Source of the DNA: Lampropedia cohaerens
GTDB lineage: Bacteria; Pseudomonadota; Gammaproteobacteria; Burkholderiales; Burkholderiaceae_C
DNA length: 64,000 nt
Reading direction: 5' to 3'
NCBI RefSeq assembly: GCF_001005215.1
Contig: NZ_LBNQ01000041.1
Coordinates: 62,001 to 126,000, forward strand
Part shown: positions 44,862 through 54,486 of the stretch, one piece after another
Position numbering within the stretch: position 1 is the stretch's first letter
Layout: each line of letters begins with the position of its first letter
Made by a program: the position numbers and the translations under genes
The notes under the pieces: model-generated
What the model saw: the letters and a program-made list of their open reading frames with translations, nothing else
What the model was told of the DNA's origin: nothing
Databases searched by the model: none

Positions 44862-46259
44862 ATGGGCCTTCGCATCTACAACACCCTGCAGCGTTCGCTG
44901 CAAGACTTCACGCCGCTTGAGCCAGGTCACGTGCGCATGTACGTATGCGGCATGACGGTGTATGACTATTGCCATCTGGGGCATGCGCGCTCGATGGTTG
45001 CCTTTGATGTGGTGCAGCGCTGGCTCAAGGCGTCGGGCCTGCGCGTGACCTACGTGCGCAACATCACCGATATCGACGACAAGATCATCCGCCGCGCCGC
45101 CGAGAACGGCGAAACCATCCGCAGCCTGACCGATCGCATGATTGCGGCGCTGCACGAGGACGCCGATGCCCTGGGCGTGGAGCGGCCCACGCATGAGCCG
45201 CGCGCCACCGATTACGTGCCCCACATGCTGCAGATGATCGGCAAGCTTGAGAGCAAGGGGCTGGCCTACCGTAGCGGTGGTGTCGATCGCGCCGCTGACG
45301 TGAACTTTGCGGTGCGCAAGTTTCCCGGCTACGGCAAGCTCTCGGGCAAGTCGCTGGAAGAGCTGCGCGCCGGCGAGCGCGTGGCGGTGCTCGACGGCAA
45401 GCAAGATCCGCTGGACTTCGTGCTGTGGAAGAGCGCCAAGCCCGATGAGCCCGCCGAGGCGCGCTGGGACAGCCCCTATGGCGCGGGCCGGCCGGGCTGG
45501 CACATCGAGTGCTCGGCCATGGGCTGCGCGCTGCTGGGCGAGCAGTTCGACATCCATGGCGGTGGTGCCGACCTGACCTTTCCGCACCATGAGAACGAGA
45601 TCGCGCAGAGCGAGGGCGCCAACGGCAAGCCGCCGGCCAATGTCTGGATGCACAATGGCTTCATCAACGTCGACAACGAGAAGATGTCCAAGAGCCTGGG
45701 CAACTTCTTCACCATCCGTGACGTGCTCAAGCAGTTCGATGCCGAGACGGTACGCTTTTTCATCCTGCGCAGCCACTACCGCAGCCCGCTGGCCTACAGC
45801 GATGTGCATCTGAAGGATGCGCGAGCTGCGCTGCGGCGCCTGTACACCGCACTGGATGCGGTAGCGCCGCAGGCCCCGGCGCAGATCGACTGGAGCGAGC
45901 CGCATGTTGCCCGCTTTGCCGCGGCGATGAACGAGGACTTCGGCACGCCCGAGGCGGTGGCGGTGCTGTTCGAGCTGGCTGGCGAAGTCAACCGCACCGG
46001 GGACGCACAGCTGGCGGGACTGCTGCGGGCGCTGGGCGGAGTGCTCGGCATTTTGCAGCGCCCGCCAGGCGAGTTCCTGCGGGGACAGACGCAGGGGATG
46101 GATGCCGCAGCCGTCGAGGCGCTGATTGCCGAGCGCGCCGCTGCCAAGAAGGCCCGCGATTTTGCCCGCGCCGATGCGATCCGTGCGCAGCTGCTGGCCC
46201 AGGGCGTGGTGCTCAAGGACACGCCGCAGGGCACGACCTGGGAGCTTGCGCTGTCATGA
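44862..46259 (+). CDS. cysS: cysteine--tRNA ligase
   Basis: 465 residues, class I synthetase. HLGH (38-41) is the HIGH motif, C29 and the later [10 protein letters not shown] residues coordinate the zinc that recognises cysteine, and KMSKS lies near residue 272. The family size is about 460, so it looks complete. It charges tRNA-Cys. Its stop overlaps the next gene start (ATGA at 46256-46259), so the glycosylase is translationally coupled. Confidence 0.97.
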   Translation: MGLRIYNTLQRSLQDFTPLEPGHVRMYVCGMTVYDYCHLGHARSMVAFDVVQRWLKASGLRVTYVRNITDIDDKIIRRAAENGETIRSLTDRMIAALHEDADALGVERPTHEPRATDYVPHMLQMIGKLESKGLAYRSGGVDRAADVNFAVRKFPGYGKLSGKSLEELRAGERVAVLDGKQDPLDFVLWKSAKPDEPAEARWDSPYGAGRPGWHIECSAMGCALLGEQFDIHGGGADLTFPHHENEIAQSEGANGKPPANVWMHNGFINVDNEKMSKSLGNFFTIRDVLKQFDAETVRFFILRSHYRSPLAYSDVHLKDARAALRRLYTALDAVAPQAPAQIDWSEPHVARFAAAMNEDFGTPEAVAVLFELAGEVNRTGDAQLAGLLRALGGVLGILQRPPGEFLRGQTQGMDAAAVEALIAERAAAKKARDFARADAIRAQLLAQGVVLKDTPQGTTWELALS

Positions 46260-46990
46260 TCGCATCGAAAACCGGTGTCCATGCATCGAACCGTGCTGCA
46301 TCACCACAGCACCAAGCCGTTGCAGACCGTGCGACCACTGTGACCCAGCCGGATCTCCCCGCCGAGGGCAAGCCCGATTACTGGGATGAGGCATGCCGGC
46401 ATCTTGTCAAGAAGGACCGGATCCTGCGCAGGATCATCCCGCGCTATCCCGGCATGAGCCTGCAGTCGCGCGGCGACGCGTTCGAGACGCTGGCGCGCAG
46501 CATCGTCGGCCAGCAGATCTCCACCAAGGCGGCAGCGGCCGTGTGGGCGCGCGTTGCGCAGGGCGTGGCCGCAGGCGCTGCCGTGACGCCATCGGCGGTG
46601 CTGGCGCTGCAGACGGATGCGCTGCGCGCGCTGGGTCTGTCGCAGCGCAAGGCCGAATATCTGCGCGACCTGGCGCACCACTTCGACCAGGGCTTGCTCA
46701 ACGTGCAGGACTGGCCGCAGCTGGAAGACGAGGCCATCATCGCCCAGCTTGTGGCCGTGCGTGGCATCGGCCGCTGGACTGCCGAGATGTTCCTGATGTT
46801 CCACATGCTGCGCCCGAACGTGCTGCCCCTGGATGACGCGGGCCTGATCCAGGGCATCAGCCGCAACTATTTCTCCGGCGAGCCCGTCACGCGCAGTGAC
46901 GCGCGCGAGGTGGCGCAGGCCTGGAAGCCCTATCGCACCGTTGCAACCTGGTATATGTGGCGCTCGCTGGCCGAGCCGCAGGCGTATTGA
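46256..46990 (+). CDS. DNA-3-methyladenine glycosylase, AlkA type
   Basis: 244 residues, helix-hairpin-helix glycosylase. The HhH motif is [15 protein letters not shown] (165-179) and the catalytic Asp is probably D194 in LPLDDAGL. It lacks the N-terminal subdomain of E. coli AlkA (282 residues), as many short bacterial members do. It removes alkylated bases in base excision repair. Its first 35 residues are low in similarity to the family, and a start further inside is possible. A candidate promoter for accA overlaps its stop codon. Confidence 0.92.
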   Translation: MIASKTGVHASNRAASPQHQAVADRATTVTQPDLPAEGKPDYWDEACRHLVKKDRILRRIIPRYPGMSLQSRGDAFETLARSIVGQQISTKAAAAVWARVAQGVAAGAAVTPSAVLALQTDALRALGLSQRKAEYLRDLAHHFDQGLLNVQDWPQLEDEAIIAQLVAVRGIGRWTAEMFLMFHMLRPNVLPLDDAGLIQGISRNYFSGEPVTRSDAREVAQAWKPYRTVATWYMWRSLAEPQAY

Positions 46991-47017
46991 CCGCTGCCCT
47001 ATTGCCGCTTCTATAAA
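46987..47017 (+). promoter_or_regulatory. candidate sigma-70 promoter for accA
   Basis: TTGACC (46987-46992, overlapping the glycosylase stop) and TATAAA (47012-47017) resemble -35 and -10 boxes. The 19-bp spacer is longer than the usual 17. The TATAAA ends 46 bp before the accA ATG, so a start site near 47024 would leave a leader of about 40 nt. Confidence 0.35.
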
Positions 47018-47063
47018 ATGGCCCGATTGCCCAGGCGGCCGGCGCCGCCCAACCACCGACACC

Positions 47064-48050
47064 ATGGCCAAGAAAACCTATCTGGACTTTGAACAACCCA
47101 TTGCCGATCTGGAGCAGCGCATCGAGGAGCTGCGCACCGTCAACGACGGGCATGAATCGGTCAATCTCGCGGCGGAGCTGGAGCAGCTGGCCAAGAAAAG
47201 CCAGCAGCTCACGCGCGACATCTACAAGAACCTCACGCCCTGGCAGACGACCAAGGTCGCCCGCCATGCCGACCGGCCCTACACGCTGGACTATGTGCGC
47301 GAGATCTTCACCGATTTCACTGAGCTGCACGGTGACCGGCACTTTGCTGACGACAACTCCATCGTCGGTGGACTGGCGCGGCTTGAAGGCCAGCCCTGCG
47401 TGGTCATCGGCCACCAGAAGGGGCGCGACACCAAGGAACGTGCGCGCCGCAACTTCGGCATGACCAAGCCCGAGGGCTACCGCAAGGCATTGCGCCTGAT
47501 GAAGCTGGGCGAGAAGTTCCGTCTGCCGGTGTTCACCTTTGTCGACACGCCTGGCGCCTATCCGGGCATTGAGGCCGAGGAGCGCAATCAGTCCGAGGCC
47601 ATTGGCCGCAACATCTTCGAGATGGCGCAGCTGCGCACGCCCATCATCTCCACCATCATCGGTGAGGGCGGCTCGGGCGGCGCGCTAGCCATCAGTGTTG
47701 CCGATGCGGTCATCATGCTGCAGTACTCGGTCTATTCGGTCATCAGCCCGGAAGGCTGCGCCTCCATTCTCTGGAAGACCAGTGAAAAGGCCGAGGAAGC
47801 CGCTGCCGCCCTGGGCATCACGGCCGACCGGCTGAAGACGCTGGGCTTGATCGATACGGTGGTGGATGAACCGCTGGGCGGCGCGCACCGCGATCACAAG
47901 ATGATGGCCTACCAGCTCAAGCGCCAGCTTGAGCGCAGCCTGGCCGAGCTGCAGGAGCTGTCCACCGACGCGTTGCTTGAACGCCGCCATCAGCGCCTGC
48001 TCAGTTACGGCAAGTTCAATGAAACGCTGGCTGGCAAGTCGCGCCGCTGA
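47064..48050 (+). CDS. accA: acetyl-CoA carboxylase carboxyltransferase subunit alpha
   Basis: 328 residues. It begins [20 protein letters not shown] and contains [35 protein letters not shown] and [11 protein letters not shown], all typical of AccA. With AccD it transfers carboxyl from biotin to acetyl-CoA, the first step of fatty-acid synthesis. An ATG inside the glycosylase frame was rejected; the family N-terminus starts at 47064. Confidence 0.97.
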   Translation: MAKKTYLDFEQPIADLEQRIEELRTVNDGHESVNLAAELEQLAKKSQQLTRDIYKNLTPWQTTKVARHADRPYTLDYVREIFTDFTELHGDRHFADDNSIVGGLARLEGQPCVVIGHQKGRDTKERARRNFGMTKPEGYRKALRLMKLGEKFRLPVFTFVDTPGAYPGIEAEERNQSEAIGRNIFEMAQLRTPIISTIIGEGGSGGALAISVADAVIMLQYSVYSVISPEGCASILWKTSEKAEEAAAALGITADRLKTLGLIDTVVDEPLGGAHRDHKMMAYQLKRQLERSLAELQELSTDALLERRHQRLLSYGKFNETLAGKSRR

Positions 48051-48086
48051 GACCGCCGCGGCGCCGCGGTCGGTGCATGCGAAGGC

Positions 48087-49046
48087 ATGAGCGCTGCCGA
48101 CGGCATCGAACAGGCCCTGAAGGGCTTTAACCCTAGGCTGCCACTGGCTGTGGCGTTCAGCGGCGGGGCAGACTCGACCGCACTTGTGCTGGCATGCCAG
48201 CAGCGCTGGCCGGGGCAGGTTGCAGCCATCCATGTACACCACGGCCTGCAGGCTGCTGCCGACGACTTTGCGCAGTTCTGCCGGAGACTGTGCACCGAGC
48301 ACGATGTTCCGCTGGAAGTGGTGCATTGCCAGGCCCGGCATGCGCGGGGCCAGAGTCCTGAAGATGCTGCGCGCAAGGCGCGCTATCGGGCACTGACGGC
48401 CGGTGCGCACGCGCTGACCGCGAGGCTGCAGCGCCCGGTTGCGTCGATCGCGCTGGCCCAGCATGCCGATGACCAGGTCGAGACGCTGCTGCTGGCGCTC
48501 AGCCGTGGAGCCGGCCTGCCCGGGCTGGCGGCCATGCCGGGGCACTGGCAGCGCGATGGATTCGACTGGTACCGCCCCTTTCTGCAGGTGCCCGGCCAGG
48601 CACTGCGTGAATGGCTGGCCGCGCGTGGGCAATCGTGGATGGAAGATCCCACCAATGCCGATCTGGCTTACACGCGCAACCGCATCCGCCACCAGGTGCT
48701 GCCGGCGCTGCAGGCGGTCTTTCCGATGTTTCGCACGACCTTCGCCCGCAGCAGCCAACACGCTGCGCAGGCGCAGGCCCTGCTGCAGGAGGTGGCGCAG
48801 CAGGACGCGCAGCACAGCGGCCTGCCTCCGCGCATTGCAGCGCTGCAACAGCTTTCCCCGGCGCGCCAGGCCAACCTGCTGCGCTACTGGCTGAATGCCA
48901 TGCACGGTGTCACGCCCAGCGCGGCGCAGCTTCGGGAGCTGCAGCGCCAGCTGGCCGCGTGCACGACGCGAGGACACGCCATTGATCTCAAAGTGGCCGA
49001 TGGCCATGTGAAGCGCCAGGGGGCGCATTTGCTGTGGCTAAAATAG
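48087..49046 (+). CDS. tilS: tRNA(Ile)-lysidine synthase
   Basis: 319 residues. The PP-loop SGGADST (25-31) is intact, and DDQVETLLLALSRGAGLPGL and DPTNADLAYTRNRIRH, both typical of TilS, follow. It converts C34 of tRNA-Ile(CAU) to lysidine with ATP, so the tRNA decodes AUA. E. coli TilS is about 110 residues longer, with a further C-terminal domain; this short form ends soon after the helical middle domain. It is 36 bp after accA. Confidence 0.95.
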   Translation: MSAADGIEQALKGFNPRLPLAVAFSGGADSTALVLACQQRWPGQVAAIHVHHGLQAAADDFAQFCRRLCTEHDVPLEVVHCQARHARGQSPEDAARKARYRALTAGAHALTARLQRPVASIALAQHADDQVETLLLALSRGAGLPGLAAMPGHWQRDGFDWYRPFLQVPGQALREWLAARGQSWMEDPTNADLAYTRNRIRHQVLPALQAVFPMFRTTFARSSQHAAQAQALLQEVAQQDAQHSGLPPRIAALQQLSPARQANLLRYWLNAMHGVTPSAAQLRELQRQLAACTTRGHAIDLKVADGHVKRQGAHLLWLK

Positions 49047-49113
49047 CCGGCTTTGCGCCTTGTGCGGCGCCGGCTGCCAGCGACACCGGTCCGCCCTAAC
49101 CCTGAAGCTCGAA

Positions 49114-50415
49114 ATGGCATTGATTGTTCACAAGTACGGTGGCACCTCCATGGGCACCACCGAGCGCATCCGCAACGTCGCCAAGCGCGTCAAGAAATGG
49201 GTTGCCGCAGGTCATCGCGTCGTCGTCGTGCCCAGTGCCATGAGCGGCGAAACCAATCGGCTGCTGGGCCTGGCCGCGGAACTTGAGCCCAAGGAGCGCA
49301 CCAGTGCGTCGCGCCGCGAGCTCGACGCGCTGGCGGCCACCGGCGAGCAGGCATCGTCGGCGCTGCTGGCCATTGCTCTGCAGGCCGAGGGGCAGGCCGC
49401 TGTCAGCTTTACTGGCTGGCAGGTGCCGGTGCGCACCGACAGCAGTTACATGAAGGCACGCATCGAGTCCATCGATGGCGAGCGCATTCATCGGGAACTG
49501 GACGCGGGGCGGGTCGTTATCGTCACCGGCTTTCAGGGTATCGACGCGTCGGGCAACATCACCACCCTAGGGCGCGGCGGCAGCGATACATCGGCAGTGG
49601 CCATCGCTGCGGCGATCAAGGCCGACGAGTGCCTGATCTATACCGACGTTGACGGCGTCTACACCACCGACCCGCGCGTGGTGCCCAATGCCCAGCGCCT
49701 GAAGACCATCAGCTTCGAGGAAATGCTGGAGCTGGCCAGCCTTGGCTCGAAAGTGCTGCAGATCCGCTCGGTGGAATTTGCCGGCAAGTACCACGTGCCG
49801 CTGCGCGTGCTCTCGAGCTTCACCCCGTGGGACATCGATCTGGCCGAGGAGTCACGGTCGGGCACACTCATCACCTTCGAGGAAGACGAAAAAATGGAAA
49901 AAGCAGTCGTATCGGGCATCGCCTTCACCCGCGATGAGGCCAAGGTTTCCGTACTGGGTGTGCCGGACAAGCCCGGCATCGCGCACGCCATTCTCGGCGC
50001 TGTTGCCGACGCCAACATCGAAGTGGACGTCATCATCCAGAATCTCAGCAAGGACGGCAAGACCGACTTCAGCTTCACCGTCAGCCGGGGTGATTACGAG
50101 CGCACCATCAAGCTGCTCAATGAGCAGGTGCTGCCGCAACTCGGTGAGGGCACCAGCGTGGTCGGCAACACCCACATCAGTAAGGTCAGCATTGTGGGCA
50201 TCGGCATGAAAAGCCATGCAGGTGTCGCCAGCACGATGTTCCGTGCACTCAGCCAGGAGGGCATCAACATCCAGATGATCTCCACTTCGGAAATCAAGAC
50301 CTCGGTGGTGATTGACGAGAAGTACGTCGAGCTGGCCGTGCGCGCGCTGCACACAGCCTTTGGTCTGGATGGCGAGACCAGCATCGAAGTGCCCAAGCGC
50401 AACGATGAAAAGTGA
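49114..50415 (+). CDS. lysC: aspartate kinase
   Basis: 433 residues. KYGGTSMG (7-14) marks the kinase N-terminus, and TTLGRGGSDTSAVA and TDVDGVYTTDPR the catalytic part. Two ACT domains (about 265-430) bind lysine/threonine. It makes aspartyl phosphate for lysine, threonine and methionine. The ATG with GAAGCTCGAA upstream was taken. An in-frame ATG at 49894 (codon 261), just before the first ACT domain, may start a separate small subunit, as in Bacillus and Corynebacterium. Confidence 0.96.
   Translation: MALIVHKYGGTSMGTTERIRNVAKRVKKWVAAGHRVVVVPSAMSGETNRLLGLAAELEPKERTSASRRELDALAATGEQASSALLAIALQAEGQAAVSFTGWQVPVRTDSSYMKARIESIDGERIHRELDAGRVVIVTGFQGIDASGNITTLGRGGSDTSAVAIAAAIKADECLIYTDVDGVYTTDPRVVPNAQRLKTISFEEMLELASLGSKVLQIRSVEFAGKYHVPLRVLSSFTPWDIDLAEESRSGTLITFEEDEKMEKAVVSGIAFTRDEAKVSVLGVPDKPGIAHAILGAVADANIEVDVIIQNLSKDGKTDFSFTVSRGDYERTIKLLNEQVLPQLGEGTSVVGNTHISKVSIVGIGMKSHAGVASTMFRALSQEGINIQMISTSEIKTSVVIDEKYVELAVRALHTAFGLDGETSIEVPKRNDEK
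49894..50415 (+). other. candidate internally initiated aspartate kinase beta subunit
   Basis: In-frame ATG at codon 261 of lysC, preceded by GAGG about 11 nt upstream. It would give a 173-residue regulatory polypeptide beginning MEKAVVSGIAFTRDEAKVSV. That start matches, in position and wording, the beta subunits of alpha2beta2 aspartate kinases. Production of the short form is inference. Confidence 0.35.
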
Positions 50416-50475
50416 CGCATAGGCACAGATTTGTCTGAACTGTCACGAAAGTCGGGCATAATGCCGGATTCAAGC

Positions 50476-50568
50476 GGAGACGTGACCGAGAGGCCGAAGG
50501 TGCTCCCCTGCTAAGGGAGTATGCGGTGATGAGCTGCATCGAGGGTTCGAATCCCTCCGTCTCCGCCA
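50476..50568 (+). tRNA. tRNA-Ser (GCU)
   Basis: The acceptor stem GGAGACG (50476-50482) pairs with CGTCTCC (50558-50564), followed by discriminator G and encoded CCA. The anticodon stem CTCCC/GGGAG encloses the loop CTGCTAA, so the anticodon is GCT (50510-50512), reading AGC/AGU. The variable arm is long, as in class II serine tRNAs, and GGTTCGAATCC forms the T-arm. CATAAT at 50457-50462 is a plausible -10 box. It is directly downstream of lysC. Confidence 0.97.
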
Positions 50569-50580
50569 AAAGCGATCCAT

Positions 50581-50606
50581 AAAAAACCACCTGCGGGTGG
50601 TTTTTT
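50581..50606. terminator. bidirectional intrinsic terminator shared by tRNA-Ser and a helicase gene
   Basis: AAAAAACCACC, CGGGT-type loop and GGTGGTTTTTT form an inverted repeat with A- and T-tracts at each end. On the plus strand it terminates tRNA-Ser, and on the minus strand it begins immediately after the helicase stop codon (TGA, 50608-50606). It serves both convergent transcripts. Confidence 0.9.
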
Positions 50607-52651
50607 CATGTCTGCGGGGTGCTGGCCTGGGGCAGTGGGGCTGTCGCCGCGAACGCGCGGGCGATTTCCGGCGCGACGCGCTCGCAGGTCAGCAGCACGA
50701 GCGATTGCCCGGCGCGGGTCATTGCCATGTAGAGTTTGCGCGCGCGTGCTTCTATGGCGGCGCTGTGGTCCCTGGCCTGCGCATCTGCCAAGGCAGCCGC
50801 CGATACCAGCTCTTCGACACCGACCAGAAACACGACGCCCGCCTCCAGCCCGGTGGCCGTGTCGACGTTGGCCATGCGCAGGTAAGCGCGTCCGTAGCCC
50901 GCCGGAGGCTGCCTGCGTGTTTCGGACTTGTTGAACCACCACACGGTCTCGCCGCCGAAGTGCCTGCCCAGCTGCTCGTAAAGGGCGTAAGCGCTGACGC
51001 GACTGCCATAGACGACCAGCATGTCGGCCAGGCTCAGCGCGTGGTCCCGGTGGGCAGCCTGCATCTCGTTGATGAGTTTCTCGATGCAGTCCTGCACGCT
51101 GTCGCATTGCACCAGCACAGGGGGCTGGCCAGGTTCCATCCCTGTCAGGTCTGGCTGCAGGAAGTCGTCGCTGTCGCTGGTTGAGTGCTGCTGCAGGATC
51201 TGGTTGGCGGCAGTGAGGATGGCCTGCGTCGTGCGGTAGGAGCGGCGCAGTTTCTTGGTGCGGCCTGCGACTTCCAGGCCGACGCTCTTCCAGCTCAACC
51301 GGCTTTTCATGAAGCCCTGATTCGGGTCTGCACACAGGAACAGGCTGCCCTGCTGGCGCATGCCGTGGCGTACGGCCTGGAACCACGCAGGCGCAAAGAA
51401 CTGCGCTTCGTCGATCAGGACATGGTCTGCGCGCTGCATCGCCGCGTGATCCGCAGCCATGCAGATGTCGCGGGGCATGGCGCTCCAGAGCATGGCTCGC
51501 CTGGGCGGCCGCGCCAGCGTGCGCGTGACGGCTTCGTAGAGTGCCCACACGGCAGTGCGCTCTTTCTCGCGCAGCGCAAAGCCACGACCCGTGCGGCTGG
51601 CTTGCAGATACGCCGGCAGCTCGGCGATCAGGTTTTCATTGATGAAGTCCAGCTCCTCCAGCAGGATGGCGTCGGGCTGCGTCAACGCAGGCCATTGCTG
51701 GCGCAGGCGTGCGATGAGGCGCTCGGCCTCCTGCGCGCTGGCGCAATCGGGCTGGCGCTGGTAAAGCCGCGTCCATTGCTGGCGCGCCCAGGCAAAGAAT
51801 GTGGTGATCGTCACGTTGGCTGGCAGCGCCGAGCGGGTCTGCAGCAGTCTGGCCTGGACATCGGCGACGATGGGGGCGTTGTGGATGAGTACCAGCACTT
51901 GCTGATCCGGATGGAGTTCGGCCAGCAGCAGCGCCCGCGACAGTGCGATCAGCGTCTTGCCGCTGCCGGCAACGCCATTGACCAGCCGCAGTGAGAAATC
52001 CTTGCCGGCATCGGTCACGTCTTCGGGCTGCTGCAGGTCGAGCTTGGCGGCCCACTCCTGGTCATAGTCGAGAAAGTATCGGCCCAGGGAGGCGGAGTTA
52101 TCGCGGCGAAACAGTCTGTGCGTGGTGCTGGCGGGCGCGATTTCCGCCTCCGGAAAGCAGCTGCCAAGCAGCATGGCGGTTTGTCGGGTGCTGACGGGGG
52201 CAAGGATGCGCGAGATGAGTTGTGCGCCTCCCTGGTGGAACGCATCCCGTGAGATGAAGGTTACGCCGTATTTGTGTGCATAGCGGGTGCTGATGTGCTG
52301 CACCTGCTGCGTGTTGCACTTCCACATGAGGATCAGCTTCTTGAGCGGCGTCTCGCCAGGCTGGGCGGTGGCGCAGGAGAAGGCATGAAAGCGCTGTAGC
52401 AGTTCCTCGAACGGAGTCGGCTGGTCATGGCTGAACAGCTGTGCCTGGGGAATCGCCGAGAACGGCGTATCGGACACGGCAATTGCCAACCAGCCATTTT
52501 TGGCATGCTGGATGAAAAAGTCCGGCAGCCACTGCTGGCGCGCAAACGGCGTGCGCACGACGTGTGCATCGTCGAGCGCGCTCAGCGTGCGTTTGATATG
52601 GATGGCTTTGGCGCCCTTGGCACCGATTTTCTCGGGAATGAATATGGCCAT
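50606..52651 (-). CDS. superfamily 1 DNA/RNA helicase, UvrD-like, with unknown N-terminal domain
   Basis: 681 residues. Residues 1-220 match no family I recognise; they contain PDFFIQHAKNGWLAIAVSD and a later LILMWKC. The helicase part shows Walker A GVAGSGKT (226-233), DEAQFFAP motif II, LCADPNQGF, LRRSYRTTQ and the closing KLYMAMTRAGQSLVLL motif VI. It is related to COG0210/DUF2075 helicases. A GTG start 30 bp upstream is also in frame. It follows a second helicase gene by 66 bp on the same strand. Function unknown: repair, RNA processing or anti-phage roles are all possible. Confidence 0.78.
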   Translation of the reverse strand: MAIFIPEKIGAKGAKAIHIKRTLSALDDAHVVRTPFARQQWLPDFFIQHAKNGWLAIAVSDTPFSAIPQAQLFSHDQPTPFEELLQRFHAFSCATAQPGETPLKKLILMWKCNTQQVQHISTRYAHKYGVTFISRDAFHQGGAQLISRILAPVSTRQTAMLLGSCFPEAEIAPASTTHRLFRRDNSASLGRYFLDYDQEWAAKLDLQQPEDVTDAGKDFSLRLVNGVAGSGKTLIALSRALLLAELHPDQQVLVLIHNAPIVADVQARLLQTRSALPANVTITTFFAWARQQWTRLYQRQPDCASAQEAERLIARLRQQWPALTQPDAILLEELDFINENLIAELPAYLQASRTGRGFALREKERTAVWALYEAVTRTLARPPRRAMLWSAMPRDICMAADHAAMQRADHVLIDEAQFFAPAWFQAVRHGMRQQGSLFLCADPNQGFMKSRLSWKSVGLEVAGRTKKLRRSYRTTQAILTAANQILQQHSTSDSDDFLQPDLTGMEPGQPPVLVQCDSVQDCIEKLINEMQAAHRDHALSLADMLVVYGSRVSAYALYEQLGRHFGGETVWWFNKSETRRQPPAGYGRAYLRMANVDTATGLEAGVVFLVGVEELVSAAALADAQARDHSAAIEARARKLYMAMTRAGQSLVLLTCERVAPEIARAFAATAPLPQASTPQT

Positions 52652-52717
52652 GCCGGATGCTCGTTCATGATGGTCCTGCACGCGCAGTGGCGCCAGGCGA
52701 TCATAAACAGGAAAGTG

Positions 52718-54463
52718 TCACGGCAGCGGCGCGCGCCGGCAATACGTAATCAAATCGCGGTACTGCGCAAGCCACTGCTGCACCGCAGGATCTGACCCGG
52801 CAGGTGCCGTCACAGGTTCCGGTCCGATGACGATGAGCTTGGTCTTGGCGCGGGTAATGGAGACGTTGAGCCGCTCGGGCTGGAACAGGAATGGCGCCAC
52901 CATGGCGATGAATGCGGGATCCGTGCTGGTCAATGACAGGATGACAACTTCACGTTCCTGCCCTTGCATGCGTTCGACGGTGTCGGCGACGATACCGTGC
53001 GCCACGGTCGAACCAAGCTGCGCGCGCAGGCCGCGGCGGATGCACCGGCCTTGCGCGCGGTAGGGGCTGACGATGCCGATCTCTGAAGCGGGCAGGCCTG
53101 CGCCGATCAGGGCCTTGCAAAGTTCGACCACCAGATCCGCATCCTGCGCATTGACGGTGCGGCAGTGCGTGCCAAGGCTGGGAACGAAGATGGCGCAGTC
53201 TTCCCCGCACAGCGCGGGGTGCAGATGGCGTGGTATGGCGCGGGCCGACGCCAGGGCAAGCCTGCGCCGCGCATTCGGGCCAGCGGCGCGCAGCTGCCCG
53301 TCATAGTATGTCTGGCTGGGCCACTGCGTCAGCCATTGGTTCATGCGGTAGGTCTCGTCGAGCATGACCAGATGGTCGGCGTCCGGCGCTGTCAGGCGTG
53401 AAAAGATGGCATGCGCTTGTTTGTCCAGCACCGAGCGCGACAGCAATACGGGCGGCAGTTGCTTCTGGTCGCCGATGAAAATGTAGCGCCTGGCCTTGCG
53501 CATGGCCATCAACGCCAGCGGAATGGTGATCTGGCTGGCCTCGTCAAAGAGTACGGTGTCGAACGTGTAGTGGCCAAGGCGTCGGAGTGAACAGGTCGCA
53601 AACGGTGTGGCGCCAACCACATAGCCGGCGCCGCTCGGGCGCTCCTCCCACGCATCCAGGCCTTCCACACAGGGAATTTGCCTGTCCAGCTCCTTGCATT
53701 GTGTGGTGCGGCCTACCTTGACGACCGGGACACCCTGGGCGTGAATCTTGTTGAGTGCGTTGTTGATGGCCATGTGCGTATGCGAGGTCACCAGCACGCG
53801 CTCGCCGCGCGCGACGGCCAGACGGGCGATCAAGCCGAGCACCCGGGTCTTGCCCGTGCCGGGTGGCCCCTGGATGCAGGCCACATGGTGCGCACCATGC
53901 GCCCAGCTGACAGCGTCAGCCTGCCTGGCGTTGTAGTCCTCGCTGCGTGCCACGCACATCGCCTCGTCCATGTCGTCATCGTCAAAGGTGATGTCCAGCG
54001 TGCCGTCCAGCAGGGGCAATATGACCTCCTGGCCGATGGCCGTGGTGGCGATGTCCTGCAGGGCTTGTTCGTAATAGTCCGTCAGATCCATGACGTCTGG
54101 GTCGGCGTAGCAGGCGCTGCCTGCATAGTCGGCCCAGGCAGTCGCCGCCTGTCTGCTGCGCAGCAGCCAGCGGTCGTCCTCCTCGCTTTCGAAGAATGCC
54201 TGGCGGCACAGCGGCTCCAGCGCATTGCCCTCGTGCAGGCACAGCAGATCGCCTTCGCGAAAGCGCGATTCCGACTCGTCAGGATAGGCCCACAGGGTGC
54301 CTGGTTCCGGGCCTTGCTCCAGCTTACTGAAGCCCTGCGTCAGCCCCTTGCGCAGCTTCTCCTGCAGCGGCTGCTCCCATGTGTGAAACAGCTCGGCAAA
54401 GGCGGTGTCGCGCTCGTCGTGCACGAGCTGGCGCAGACTGGTCAACAGCGAGAGGCTACGCAT
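52718..54463 (-). CDS. superfamily 1B helicase, UPF1/DNA2-like
   Basis: 581 residues. After about 170 residues without a recognised domain come Walker A GPPGTGKT (199-206), THMAINNALNKI, DEAS (307-310), GDQKQLPP (331-338), SPYRAQ and the closing ERMQGQEREVVILSL and LNVSITRAKTKLIVIG. This is the UPF1/SMUBP2/DNA2 pattern. It follows benE at 23 bp and precedes the other helicase gene at 66 bp, so all three may be one transcript. Partners and substrate are unknown. Confidence 0.8.
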   Translation of the reverse strand: MRSLSLLTSLRQLVHDERDTAFAELFHTWEQPLQEKLRKGLTQGFSKLEQGPEPGTLWAYPDESESRFREGDLLCLHEGNALEPLCRQAFFESEEDDRWLLRSRQAATAWADYAGSACYADPDVMDLTDYYEQALQDIATTAIGQEVILPLLDGTLDITFDDDDMDEAMCVARSEDYNARQADAVSWAHGAHHVACIQGPPGTGKTRVLGLIARLAVARGERVLVTSHTHMAINNALNKIHAQGVPVVKVGRTTQCKELDRQIPCVEGLDAWEERPSGAGYVVGATPFATCSLRRLGHYTFDTVLFDEASQITIPLALMAMRKARRYIFIGDQKQLPPVLLSRSVLDKQAHAIFSRLTAPDADHLVMLDETYRMNQWLTQWPSQTYYDGQLRAAGPNARRRLALASARAIPRHLHPALCGEDCAIFVPSLGTHCRTVNAQDADLVVELCKALIGAGLPASEIGIVSPYRAQGRCIRRGLRAQLGSTVAHGIVADTVERMQGQEREVVILSLTSTDPAFIAMVAPFLFQPERLNVSITRAKTKLIVIGPEPVTAPAGSDPAVQQWLAQYRDLITYCRRAPLP

Positions 54464-54486
54464 ACGAAGGTGTGCAGGAACGCTGC

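Noticed and set aside
50476-50568. tRNA-Ser as an attachment site for an integrated element
   Set aside because: I found no integrase gene and no duplicate of the tRNA 3' end in the window.
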